Assembly: GCA_026018925.1 (NCBI GenBank)
Contig: JAKSZU010000002.1
Location: forward strand, 155,489,900-155,553,899
DNA: 64,000 nucleotides
Direction: 5' to 3'
Source: Tupaia tana
Lineage: Eukaryota > Chordata > Mammalia > Scandentia > Tupaiidae
Below, one piece after another: positions 33,552 to 42,882 of the stretch; the stretch's first letter is position 1, and each line of letters begins with the position of its first letter. The notes under the pieces are model-generated. The model was not told the DNA's origin, did no database searches, and worked only from the letters and a program-made list of their open reading frames with translations. The translations under genes were made by a program, and so were the position numbers.

Positions 33552-33822
33552 TTTTTTTTTTTTTTTTTTTTGGAGAGGTTTTTGCTATAGGGCGCGTGCG
33601 CTCGCCAGACAGACAGAGAGAGACAGAGAGATAGAAAGCAGGAAATCACCCCCCAGGGGGGATGGCCACGCTGCAATCCCTTCTCCTTCATTCTCCTCTC
33701 GGGATCTTGGGCACGCACGCACACGCGCCCGGCGTGAGTTTAAGCCGCCGGGTCCGGGACTCGAACCGCAGTCGACTACGTGGGAGTCCAGCGACATAGC
33801 CATTACGCTAACTGCTGGTCCC
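33552..33822 (-). mobile_element. SINE type A nested in the target duplication of a SINE B
   Basis: Own target duplication TATATGAAT at 33543-33551 and 33823-33831. CpGs are mostly intact: a young copy. Confidence 0.95.
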
Positions 33823-33837
33823 TATATGAATATTTTT

Positions 33838-33997
33838 TAAAGAATTATTTTATTTAACTTTATTTATTTAGTTTTCATTTGACCAGAGAGAGATGGGGTG
33901 GGGGGAAGTGAGAAAGCAAGCTGCCAGGTCCAGGACTCGAACCGTGGTTAGCTATGTGGGAATTCAACCTTCAACCGCCATGGCACCTGCCAGCGCC
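33838..33997 (-). mobile_element. SINE type B, older than the neighbouring SINE A
   Basis: Its target duplication is TGACTATATGAATATT (left copy, split by the SINE A) and TGACCATATGAATATT at 33998-34013. Confidence 0.93.
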
Positions 33998-34312
33998 TGA
34001 CCATATGAATATTGACACTAGCATTATTTGAGAAGCTCTAGGTATGCAGTCAGAGGACCTTGGTAAAAGTGAACTTTTTGCTATAGATGAGAAAACAGAT
34101 ATGACCAAAAGGATGAAGATGTCTCGGAGGAAGTGACACCAGCAAAAATTTTATAATAATTTTATAATAAGGGAATTTTTGGAGCTATTTCATGACATTG
34201 AGAGCACAAAGGATAAATGTTGAAAGTTTATATAAACTCAGAAAAGATGTTCCTGAATTGTATTATACTTCTAGAAGACAAGCAACATTCAAAGCATTCT
34301 TGATAAATTTTT

Positions 34313-34535
34313 TTAAGAGATTTTTGCTATAGGGCTCATGCACTCACCAGAGAGACAGAGAGAGAGAAACCAAGAAATTAGCCCCCAGAAAGGATGGCCA
34401 TGCTGCAATTCCTTCCCCTCTACTCTCCTGCTGGGATTCTGGGCACACACGCACATGTACCCGGCATGAGGTTCAAGTGGCCTGGTCTAAGACTTGAACT
34501 GTGGTTGGCCACATGGGAGACTACCTGGTGGCTCC
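34313..34535 (-). mobile_element. SINE, old type A
   Basis: Perfect target duplication TCTTGATAAATTTTT at 34298-34312 and 34536-34550. Part of the head is degraded (ACTACCTGGTGGCTCC). Confidence 0.93.
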
Positions 34536-34841
34536 TCTTGATAAATTTTTATGAATAAATTAAACTCTTTAATTCTCGATGTTTCTAATTAGTCTGAAAT
34601 TACAATACACAAATAATTTTAGTTCTTTCTCATTTCCTTTTGTTATTATATTTGACAATAAGAGAATTTTTTGTAGGAATATTTTGGACATCTTTATTAA
34701 ACTATGCAGCCATTAAGTTAGTATGCTCATTTTGAATAAACTCTCTCATGTGACAGTAAGAGAATCTTTAAAATTTTGACAAAAGCTTTTTAAAGTCCCA
34801 ATAAAATTATTATTAGCTAATTTTAATTTTTTCATTATTTT

Positions 34842-35076
34842 TTGAGAGGTTTTTGCTATAGGGCACGTGTGCTCACCAGAAAGAGAAAGACAGAGAGACA
34901 GAAAGCGAGAAATCATCCTCCTGGGGGGATGGCCACGCCGCAATCCCTTCTCCTCCATTCTCCTCTCGGGATCTTGGGCACATGGCATGAGTTTAAGCCA
35001 CTGGGTTCGGGACTTGAACCATGGTCAGCTACATGGGAGTTCAGCCACATAGCCATTACGCTAACTGCTGGTCCCT
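34842..35076 (-). mobile_element. SINE type A with internal deletion
   Basis: GGCACATGGCATGAGTTTAA shows loss of about 20 nt of the GCACGCACGCACACG core. Confidence 0.94.
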
Positions 35077-35083
35077 ACTAATT

Positions 35084-35274
35084 ATTTTTTTAAAGTACTT
35101 TATTTACCTTTAGTTATTATTTATTTATTTATTTATTTTGATTTGACCAGAGAGGGACAAAGTGAGAGAGAGAGAGAGAGAAAGTGAGAAAGCAAGCTGC
35201 CACGTTAGGGACTTGAACCGCGGTAGGCCATGTGGGAGTCCAGCATCCTTAACCACCATGCCACCTGCCGGCCC
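35084..35274 (-). mobile_element. SINE type B adjacent to the preceding SINE A
   Basis: ATTTATTTATTTATTTTGAT tail, CACCTGCCGGCCCC end; only a few bases separate it from the neighbour. Confidence 0.93.
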
Positions 35275-35374
35275 CTTAACTAGTTATTAAGATAGCTTAA
35301 CAACTTTGCATGGTCATGTTTATGGTCCCATGCTGCCATGCAAAGGAAGGACTGCGTAGCTGTGTATCTCACAG

Positions 35375-35475
35375 TAACTGTTATGCCTATTAGTCAGATA
35401 AGGAAACTGAGGCTTCAGACAGTCAAAGCTACTTGTTCAAGATTATGCAGGTAGTAAATAGTAGGGCTTGTATTT
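35375..35475 (-). mobile_element. MIR fragment
   Basis: GATAAGGAAACTGAGGCTTC, CAAGATTATGCAGGTAGTAA. Confidence 0.83.
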
Positions 35476-35477
35476 CT

Positions 35478-35705
35478 TTATTTATTTAAAAATAATTATT
35501 TATTTAAATTTATTTAGAGTTTTTTTTTGTTTTGTTTTGTTTTTTTTTTTATTTGCTATGGTGCACATGCACTCATAAGAGAGAGGAAGAGAGAGAAAAA
35601 TAGTGAGAGTAGAGAAGTTCAAAAGCAAGCTGCCAGGCCTGGGACTCGAATTGTGGTCGACCATGAGGAAGTCTAGCACTTGGCCACCATAGCACCTACT
35701 GGCCT
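35478..35705 (-). mobile_element. SINE type B in a MIR
   Basis: Flanked by AGGGCTTGTATTT and GGAGCTTGTATTG. The tail contains TTTGTTTTGTTTTG. Confidence 0.88.
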
Positions 35706-35769
35706 GGAGCTTGTATTGAAACGTGAGAAATCTGACTTCAGGACTTGCATCCTTAATGACCATACCGTT

Positions 35770-35875
35770 CTTTCAGGCTAAGAGCCAATCAAAGACAGAA
35801 ACCATATCTTTTAATATTTATATGCCTAGCCTGTAAACATTATCTGATAAAGGCTTGTTGAATGAATAAAAAATA
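35770..35875 (+). mobile_element. L2 or MIR 3' end
   Basis: ATATGCCTAGCCTGTAAACA and AAGGCTTGTTGAATGAATAA. Confidence 0.7.
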
Positions 35876-36021
35876 AATAAAGTAAGGAACTATAAAGGGA
35901 ACTAACACCGAGTGCTTGAAAATAATGAGAAAGTCAACTGTGGCCAAGAGAAAATGTGCTGTTCCAGAGAAGCCAGATTCTACATAACCTTATAGATGTC
36001 TATTGTTAAAGAAAAACATTA

Positions 36022-36290
36022 GGGACTGCGAATAGTGTAATGGTTACGTTGCTGGACTCCCACATGGTCGACCATGGTTCCAGTCCCAGACTCTGCAGCT
36101 TAAAACTCATGCTGGGCGTGTGTGCATGCATGCCCTAGATTTCTAGAGGAAATTGGAGGAGAAGGGATTGTGGCATGGCCATCCCCTCTGGGGGGTGATT
36201 CCTTGCTTTCTGTCTCTCTGTCTTTCTTTGTCTCTAGGGTAAGCACATGTGCCCTATAGCAAAAAATCTCTCTAAAAAGAAAAAAATATT
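36022..36290 (+). mobile_element. SINE type A, CpG-decayed
   Basis: AGGGACTGCGAATAGTGTAA head; GTGCATGCATGCCC in place of the GTGCGTGC core. Confidence 0.9.
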
Positions 36291-36309
36291 ATTCCTGACA
36301 CTTGCTGAA

Positions 36310-36416
36310 GGTGAGCTGGACAAATAACCTAGTGGTTAAGGGAGCTGGATCCCACTCGGCCAACCATGGTTCAAATTCCAGCCCTGGCCCTTTGAAAAAC
36401 ATGCTAGATGCATGCC

Positions 36417-36460
<44 letters not shown>

Positions 36461-36625
36461 TGTTCTGGACCTGGTGGGCATGTGTCCACTGGTGCCCAAA
36501 ATCCTGAGAGGAGAATGGAAAAGTGATTGCAGCTGGCTATTTTCCCTGGGGGGTGATTTCTCTCTCTCTCTTTCTTTATCTCTCCAGTAAGTGCACACAC
36601 CCTACAGGAAAAAAAAAAAAAAAAA
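36310..36625 (+). mobile_element. Old SINE with (GT)n core
   Basis: GCTGGACAAATAACCTAGTG head, (GT)17 at 36420-36453, poly(A) near 36608-36625. Confidence 0.85.
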
Positions 36626-36777
36626 GGAGCACTAAAGGAAAAGACAGAAGTGTCATGTGCTCCTTGCACACTGCTGTAGGTCCGGGAACTTTCCAGGAGT
36701 GCTGGCTTAGAGAGACGAGTGCAAGTTCCCAAGCTCCACAGATCTGCCTGTCGGAAGAGGAGGAGCAGAGGCAGACA

Positions 36778-36778
<1 letters not shown>

Positions 36779-36814
<36 letters not shown>

Positions 36815-37054
36815 GGTTTTTGGTATAGGGTGCTTGCTGGAAAGACAGAGAGAGACAGAGAGACAGAAAGCAAGAAATCACCCCCCAGGGGGGATGGCCA
36901 CGCCACAATCCCTTCTCCTCCATTCTCCTCTCGGGATCTTGGGCACGCACACACATGCGCCCGGTGTGAGTTTAAGCCACTGGGTCCGGGACTCGAACCG
37001 TGGTCGACTACATGGGAGTCCAGCGACATAACCATTACGCTAACTGCTTGTCCC
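36779..37054 (-). mobile_element. SINE type A with 30-nt poly(T)
   Basis: Target duplication GAGGCAGACAT at 36768-36778 and 37057-37067. Confidence 0.95.
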
Positions 37055-37067
37055 TTGAGGCAGACAT

Positions 37068-37896
37068 TTTCAACATCCTACCTGAAAAACCCCTGAGGTC
37101 TGTGGTTGGGGAGGATGTCAGGAACGTTTTCACTCCAGCCTTGAACAAAGGGCCTTCGTGGTTGAACCACAGCAAAACTCTGTTTGGAAAGCACAAACCA
37201 GAGGAAAATCAGGAAGAGCTGCAAATGTATAAAATAGATACGGGTCAGGCAGGAATATGGAGAGGAGAGCTTGGGCTGCAGAAGCCAGTGCACTGTGTTT
37301 TGTGCTGTTCTGTTCTTTCAGCCACCACTTTTACCCAGGAAATAAAAATGAAAGAGCAAGAGAGAGACAGGGTAGGCAAAGCAACCAGCCTGAATCCGAG
37401 CAGACCTCGACTCTTACAGGCTCCGACCACCGGCCACGCTGTGTGCACGGGAAGGGGACAGACGTCTGGGAGAGGAGAAGCAGAGCAGATGAGATGGGAG
37501 CACGTCCTCCTGCCGCCTTCTGGAAAGGAAGCTCTTTCCGGAGCAGAGGGGAGCCCTTAGGGATTAGCACGGCATCTGCCACAAAGCCTTTGAAGAGAAC
37601 AGCCCCCCCATACCAACACAAAACCCAATCCACCCAAAGAATAGAACCAGCATTCTCAATTGAAGTCCACGGGGACCTCCCTGGTGAAACAGTTCCCCCC
37701 TGCAGAAACTCCTGGGAGAACGTTCTCTCTCCATCTCGTCTGTCTCTGTCTCTCTCTCCCTCCCACGCGCATGCACGCACACCGATTCAGTCTACAACAA
37801 CTTTACAATCTGCAGGAGAGTAGGGAGCAAAGGAGGGAGAGAATATTTCAACACTTTGAGGTCCAGAGTGCTGAATGTAACTGTTAAAAATAAGAT
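37068..37896. other. Unique DNA
   Basis: Frames of up to 188 codons overlap on both strands but lack splice context and known domains; not called. Confidence 0.4.
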
Positions 37897-38165
37897 GGGG
37901 GCTAGACAGTGGTGCAGTGGTAAAATGTGATGCTCTATGAGACAATCTGAAATGGGAAGGTTCCTGGTTCAAGTCTGGAGACTTCCCTGAGTATGCCAAA
38001 AATACATCTGACCATGATCCAGGGCTGGTTAGAGGCTGGAGGTGGGCTGCAGAATGGAGAGCCTGTTGGGACTACTGTCTCTCTCTCCTCTCTCTCTCCT
38101 CTCTGTCTCATTCATAGAAGAAATAAATAAAAAATTAAAATAACATAGAAAAAAAAAAAGAAGAA
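37897..38165 (+). mobile_element. SINE type C, first of three in a row
   Basis: GGGGGCTAGACAGTGGTGCA head, AGAAGAAATAAATAAAAAAT end and poly(A). Confidence 0.9.
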
Positions 38166-38382
38166 AGGGCAGCCAGTGGTGCAGTGGTAAGACAGAGCTC
38201 TGCCATGATCGCCCACATGGGGAGGCCCTGGCTTCCCATCCTGGGTCTCCTTGTACATGCTGGGCACAAGGTATGCTCTGTCTGTGATCCAGGATGGCTG
38301 AGGCTGGGGATGGATCATGGTAGGAAGACTGTGTTCTGGGTGCTTCTCTTTCTCTCAGAAGAAATAAAATAAATAAACTTAG
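38166..38382 (+). mobile_element. SINE type C, second of three in a row
   Basis: AAGGGCAGCCAGTGGTGCAG begins directly at the tail of the previous SINE. Confidence 0.9.
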
Positions 38383-38550
38383 GCCAGCAGGTGGCATGGG
38401 AGTTAAAGGTGCTAGATTTCCACATGGCGGACCTGGTGGCTTGCTTTCTCACTTTTCCTTTCTCTGAGTCTCTCAGATCAAATTAACAAATAATAATAAC
38501 AAATGGGATTAAAGAAATAAATAATTATCTAAAAAAATAATAAACTTTAC
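38383..38550 (+). mobile_element. SINE type B, third in a row, head deleted in part
   Basis: GGCCAGCAGGTGGCATGGGA, then CACATGGCGGACCTGGTGGC: the B-box segment is missing. Confidence 0.87.
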
Positions 38551-38725
38551 AGAAGAAAAAGAGACATTTCGCCCAATGATATTGTGGGCTTTTTGAGATA
38601 TATAAGTACAGATCACAACTGCTTAAGCGTGATTTTTCATTGCTTCATGCTTCTTGGATCAAGCACCTCATGAAAATTGCATCACACAAGGCCCCTACCC
38701 ATATCTGGGTTTCATGTATTTCTTT

Positions 38726-38988
38726 TTTTTTTGGGGGGGGAGGTTTTTGCTATAGGGCGTGTGTGCTTGCCAGACAGACAGAGACAGACAGAGAGACAGA
38801 AAGTGAGAAATCACCCCCCAGGGGGGATGGCCACACTGCAATCCCTTCACCTCCACTCTTCTCTCGGGATCTTGGGCACGCATGCACACGCGCCCGGCAT
38901 GAGTTTTAAGCCACCGGGTTCGGGTCGCGAACCGCGGTCGACTACATGGGAGTCCAGCAACATAGCCGTTACACTAACTGCTGGTCCC
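38726..38988 (-). mobile_element. SINE type A
   Basis: Target duplication ATGTATTTCTTTT (from 38713 and from 38990). Tail T8G8. Confidence 0.95.
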
Positions 38989-39092
38989 GATGTATTTCTT
39001 TTAAAATGGTCCATACAGTTCAGACTTGAAAGCAGACATCCCTGCATTCCACTTTCTACATTATCTGTCCCTTTTCCCATGTCTGATATTTC

Positions 39093-39119
39093 TTTTCCTT
39101 GTCTTTCTTCCTTTCTTCC

Positions 39120-39187
<68 letters not shown>

Positions 39188-39455
39188 TTTTTCTTTCTTT
39201 CTTTCTTTCCTTTTTGGAGATTTTTGCTATAGGGTGTGTGCGCTCACAAGAGAAACAGAGAGACAGAACGCTAGAAATCACCTCCCAGGGAGGATGGCCA
39301 TGCCACAATCCTTTCTCCTCCATTCTCTTTCTGGGATTTTAAACATGCATGCACACACACCTGGCATGACTTTCAAACTACTGGGTCTGGGACTTGAACC
39401 ACACTTGGTCATGTGGGAGTTCAGTGACATAACGATTACACCATCTGCTGGTCCC
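39093..39455 (-). mobile_element. SINE with tail expanded to (CTTT)n
   Basis: Target duplication ATGTCTGATATTTC at 39079-39092 and, after a G, 39457-39470. This places the whole (CTTT)n tract (39116-39208) inside the element as an altered poly(A) tail. Confidence 0.93.
39116..39208. repeat. (CTTT)n microsatellite
   Basis: About 23 tetramers with one interruption near 39186. Confidence 0.98.
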
Positions 39456-39470
39456 GATGTCTGATATTTC

Positions 39471-39982
39471 CGACCTTTCTTATCCTTTCCCAGTGATTTA
39501 TTTAGACGTTCTCCTTGGAAGACTGACCTCAGTAATGCTTTCCACATCCCCTTCCAAGGTGTACCTTTCCTCAGCTTCTGTCTCACCAGTTCCAGGTGAG
39601 ATGTTCTTCTTACACCTGGGAGGGTGGAAAGGAGACACTTTCCAATGGCTATTATCATGATTGTCTTGCCTTGCAGAAAAGAGTGAGCATCATTGAAATA
39701 ATAAACATTTTTGAGATGGAATGCACCATTTTAGATAAAGGAAATAGATAGGAATACTTACTCCTAAGAGAGATTCCCTTAATATGACTAAACATTCATG
39801 TACTCACAGGAAATGATATTGTTAAGCCAATAAGAAGTAGGCATTTAATGAGCTTCTCAGAACATACCAGGAATTAGTCTCAGCAACACGTGTGCTGCAA
39901 GCGGGTTTTGTCAGCCACAACTCCAGGATGTCAGTCTGTGACACAGAGTCCCTCTGTTGAGTATTAAATTACAGGTCACTTA
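39471..39982. other. Unassigned non-coding DNA
   Basis: Nothing recognised. Confidence 0.35.
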
Positions 39983-40236
39983 GGGGCCAGCAGGTGGTGT
40001 GGTGGTCAAGGTGCCGGATTCCCACGTGGCTGACCACAGATTGGGACCCTGACCAGCAGCTTGAAAATCACGCCAGGTCCATGTGCATGTGTACCCAAAA
40101 TCCCAAGAGGAGGATGGCCAAGGGATTGCAGCACGGCCATCCCCAACCCCCAGGGGTGGTTTCTCATTTTCCCTCTTTCTGTCTCTTTCTGGCAAGTACA
40201 CACGCCCAATGGTCAAAAATCTAATAAATAAATAAT
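39983..40236 (+). mobile_element. SINE, old type A-related
   Basis: GGGGCCAGCAGGTGGTGTGG head, AAAAATCTAATAAATAAATA end. Confidence 0.88.
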
Positions 40237-40237
40237 T

Positions 40238-40340
40238 ACAAGCCCCTTGAGGATGGGGACCACTTTTATTCAGAATAGAACCTCTACACTTATCACGGTG
40301 TATGATACACAGGACCGTACATATGAACACATTGAATACA
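40238..40340 (+). mobile_element. L2 fragment
   Basis: AGCCCCTTGAGGATGGGGAC, TTATTCAGAATAGAACCTC. Confidence 0.65.
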
Positions 40341-40639
40341 TGCCAGTGGAGGTAACAAATAACATGTTCTTGAACTACTAGAGAAATTGCTCGACATTTT
40401 TCTTTTGATTTACTTTTTAATTTTGTTCGTTTACCTGTGAACACTGTGGTCAGGATTTAAGAAAATCGAACCCTACAGCTTTAGGTAAAAACCATTTTGT
40501 TTGGCTCTCTGGGCTATAAATTCAGAAAATGATTTGTGGAATGTCTTGCTTTCGGTGATGAAATAAAAGGTTTTTCTTTGATGATATTTTTGGTTCCCAA
40601 ATTTTTCAAAAATGGAATTTATAGTGCCTCTTGGTTTTG

Positions 40640-40935
40640 TTTACAGATGAAGCGTTGGGGTGCGGGGAGGGGGCAAGAGGAAACAGCAGCAAACGCGCAA
40701 ACCAAAGGAGCCCCTTGGATTAGGCGTAGTCAGGGAACTCGGTGAAGCGTGTTTCATCCTGGCGCCAAATGACGCTCACTAAAATCGCAGCAATTTCTGA
40801 TGCACTTGCCAATGTTTGTGTTATTTTTACTTTAAAGATGTAACAGATTGCTCCAAAATAAATAATTTAAGCCTAACGTTTCGAAAGAGTCCAGGCGCTT
40901 GCGTCTTTCACTTCTGGCTTGTCTTCTGGGACTAA
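40640..40935. promoter_or_regulatory. CpG-dense, repeat-free stretch, possible regulatory DNA
   Basis: About a dozen CpGs occur in roughly 250 nt of otherwise ordinary composition, including ACGCGC, GGCGCC, a TTCGAA core and GCGCTTGCG. No SINE or other repeat explains them. The stretch lies about 2 kb upstream of the ENPP6 exon. A role as enhancer or alternative promoter is inference only. Confidence 0.25.
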
Positions 40936-41244
40936 GCTATGCCCAACAGGACTAACCCTCATGTCTACAGAGCACTCCATTTGGAAGGCTGTTTCCTCGC
41001 TTTGTTTTTCAAAGTCGAATCTATTTTTTTCACCGCTCTGTTCCAGACGTCATAGGTTGTATCGTTGTTCAGCACTGAAGCAACAACTCCTCTTCTCTAA
41101 GAAAGAAAATAAGCTCCATAACAATTTAGCTTCCTGCTGTGGTGGGACGAGAGCTTGGAAGGGGTGCAGAGAGAGCTCTGGGGTGCAAATCGAACCCCAG
41201 TCCCACAGGAACTCACCGGATCTGCTACTTTCATCCTAATTCAT

Positions 41245-41405
41245 ATTTAGACTTCAAGCCATGAACGGAGGAGGCGGGACAGACGTGGCACGCAATGTCC
41301 TCTGTGTAACGGAAAACAGCGCAGACTGGGCGGGTTAACTTCACTCACATGGAGCGCACGTCCGGTCCCTTAGTGGCCCTCTCACTGGCTTGTGGGCCTT
41401 CGTGT
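41245..41405. promoter_or_regulatory. CpG-dense stretch with two GGCGGG boxes
   Basis: Around a dozen CpGs occur in 160 nt. Two Sp1-like boxes are present (GAGGCGGGAC and TGGGCGGGTT), together with GAGCGCACGTCCGG. It is not part of a recognised repeat and ends just before a young SINE. The regulatory role is inferred from composition alone. Confidence 0.28.
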
Positions 41406-41420
41406 TAAAGTCTAAGAAAG

Positions 41421-41673
41421 GGAACCAGCAGTTAGCGTAATGGCTATGTCGCTGGACTCCCACGTAGTCGACCGCGGTTCACGTCCTGGACCCGGTGGCT
41501 TACAACTCACGCCGGGTGCGTGTGCGTGCGTGCCCAAGATCCCGAGAGGAGAATGGAGGAGAAGGGATTGCGGCGTGACCATCCCCCCTGGGGGGTGATT
41601 TCTCGCTTTCTATCTCTCTGTCTCTCTCTGTCTGTCTGGCGAGCGCACGCGCCCTATAGTGAAAAACCTCTCC

Positions 41674-41698
<25 letters not shown>
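41421..41698 (+). mobile_element. SINE type A, young
   Basis: Target duplication AAGTCTAAGAAAG (41408-41420 and 41700-41712); poly(A) of about 28. Confidence 0.97.
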
Positions 41699-41705
<7 letters not shown>

Positions 41706-41753
41706 AAGAAAGAAGAGACATCTACAATAATGATTTAAAATGACAAGTCAATC

Positions 41754-42007
41754 CTTTTTTAAGGTTTTTAAAGTTTGCCAGAAGGCACATGCGCTCAACA
41801 GAAAGAGACAAAGAGACGGGGTCCTTTCCTCCTCCCAGTGGCACAGGGTCATGCTTCGATCCCTTCTCCATTTCTCCATCCCGTGGGAGTGGGCACTTGT
41901 GTCATGCACCCCTAGTGTGCCTTTCAAGCCACCCGGTTCCAGATTAAAACGTTGTGGCGAGCCATGTGGGATCCAGATCCCTTAATCAGCAGACCACAGG
42001 GCTAGCC
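41754..42007 (-). mobile_element. Old SINE
   Basis: AAGTTTGCCAGAAGGCACAT, GGGGTCCTTTCCTCCTCC, CAGACCACAGGGCTAGCC. Confidence 0.75.
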
Positions 42008-42069
42008 TGAAAACAAAATCATTTTTATACCATTCTGTACTTCCTAACTAGGCATACGCAACTTTAAAA

Positions 42070-42334
42070 GTTACTTTTCTCTTTTAAATTTGGTGTAGGG
42101 CACCTCGTGGTGGGAGGGAGAGGGAGAAAGTGAGAAAGCACCCACCAGGGGGGCTGGCTAAGCTGCACTCCCTTTCCCTCCATTTTTCTCTTGAGATTTT
42201 GGGAACAAACACATAGAGACCACACACACACACCCAGCATATTTTTCAAGATGCTGGATGGTCCAGGACCCAAACTTTGTACTTGACTATGTGAGATCCA
42301 GTTGCTTTAACTACCATGCCCAATCTGGCTGGCC
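42070..42334 (-). mobile_element. Old SINE
   Basis: TTGGTGTAGGGCACCTCGTG, AGAAAGCACCCACCAGGGGG, CCCAATCTGGCTGGCC. Confidence 0.75.
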
Positions 42335-42346
42335 TATAAAGCTTTT

Positions 42347-42615
42347 TTTTTTTTTTTTTTTGGAGAGGTTTTCTCTATAGGGCACGTGCATTCGCCAGAA
42401 ACATAGAGAGAGACAATGAGAAAAAAAAAAACAAGAAATCACCCCCCAGAGGGGATGGCCATGTCACAGTCCCTTCTCCTTTATTCTCTTCTTGGCATCT
42501 TGGGCACGCACGCACACGCACCCAGTGTGAGTTTAAGCTGTCAGGTCTGGGACTCGAACCATGGTCGACTACGTGGGAGTCCAGTGACGTAACCATTACG
42601 CCATCTGCTGGTCCC
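42347..42615 (-). mobile_element. SINE type A 87 bp before the ENPP6 exon
   Basis: Flanks TATAAAGCTTTT (from 42335) and AATATAGCTTTT (42616-42627). Antisense to the gene, so its poly(T) gives a pyrimidine tract on the sense strand. Confidence 0.95.
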
Positions 42616-42702
42616 AATATAGCTTTTCTGATCAGAAAGCAAAGATAAAAATAAAGACAACTAGAATAATAATCTGACAGCTTTGTATCCTTGTTAATGT
42701 AG

Positions 42703-42882
42703 GCCGCCATTGTGAGGTCCACCAGATGATTGGGAACTACATGTGGGACCCCAACACCAACAAGTCATTCGACATCGGTGTCAACAGAGACAGCCTGATG
42801 CCTCTCTGGTGGAATGGATCGGAACCTCTGTGGGTCACTCTGACCAAAGCCAAAAGAAAGGTCCACATGTACTACTGGCCAG
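42703..42882 (+). CDS. ENPP6: ENPP6 internal coding exon (probably exon 2)
   Basis: ENPP6 is a GPI-anchored, zinc-dependent ectonucleotide pyrophosphatase/phosphodiesterase family member that cleaves glycerophosphocholine and related choline phosphodiesters at the cell surface, notably in oligodendrocytes. Seen: an AG acceptor at 42701-42702, an open 180-nt frame and a GTGAGT donor at 42883. The exon starts and ends in phase 1 (a split Gly codon at each end), so it encodes 60 codons. Its translation, from [16 protein letters not shown] to [11 protein letters not shown], is almost identical to human ENPP6 residues 81-141 as I recall it. Two N-glycosylation sequons, NKS and NGS, lie 18 residues apart and correspond to Asn100 and Asn118. 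The catalytic nucleophile (Ser71 in ENPP6) would lie in the preceding exon and most zinc ligands in later exons; neither is in this window. There is no stop or frameshift, and intact splice sites argue against a processed pseudogene. The gene symbol is recalled from family knowledge, not searched. Confidence 0.93.

Larger units (their letters stand above)
33370..34740 (+). mobile_element. Tigger-like transposase-region remnant
   Basis: GGATGAAGATGTCTCGGAGG, TTTCATGACATTGAGAGCAC and AGGATAAATGTTGAAAG, then (after a SINE) TTTGACAATAAGAGAATTTT, follow the coding and 3' text of a Tigger-class DNA transposon as I recall it. Stops and deletions are everywhere. Three SINEs interrupt it. Confidence 0.6.
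40341..41407. other. Unique DNA holding two CpG-dense stretches
   Basis: No repeats recognised over 1 kb, unusual for this window. The CpG stretches are listed separately. Confidence 0.5.

Noticed and set aside
36289-37035. 248-codon minus-strand open frame
   Set aside because: Composed of two SINEs joined by poly(T)/poly(A) and a (GT)n tract; no independent coding signal.
37000-37823. Overlapping 149-188-codon frames on both strands
   Set aside because: No splice sites, no known domains, equal openness on both strands and partly SINE at the left end.
38677-39342. 221-codon plus-strand frame with long Phe/Leu/Ser run
   Set aside because: Translation of a SINE plus the (CTTT)n tract; low complexity, not a membrane protein.
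1-42702. ENPP6 exon 1 upstream
   Set aside because: Searched for the signal peptide and the LLDGFRSDY-like catalytic start; no such frame found, so exon 1 lies outside or was missed.
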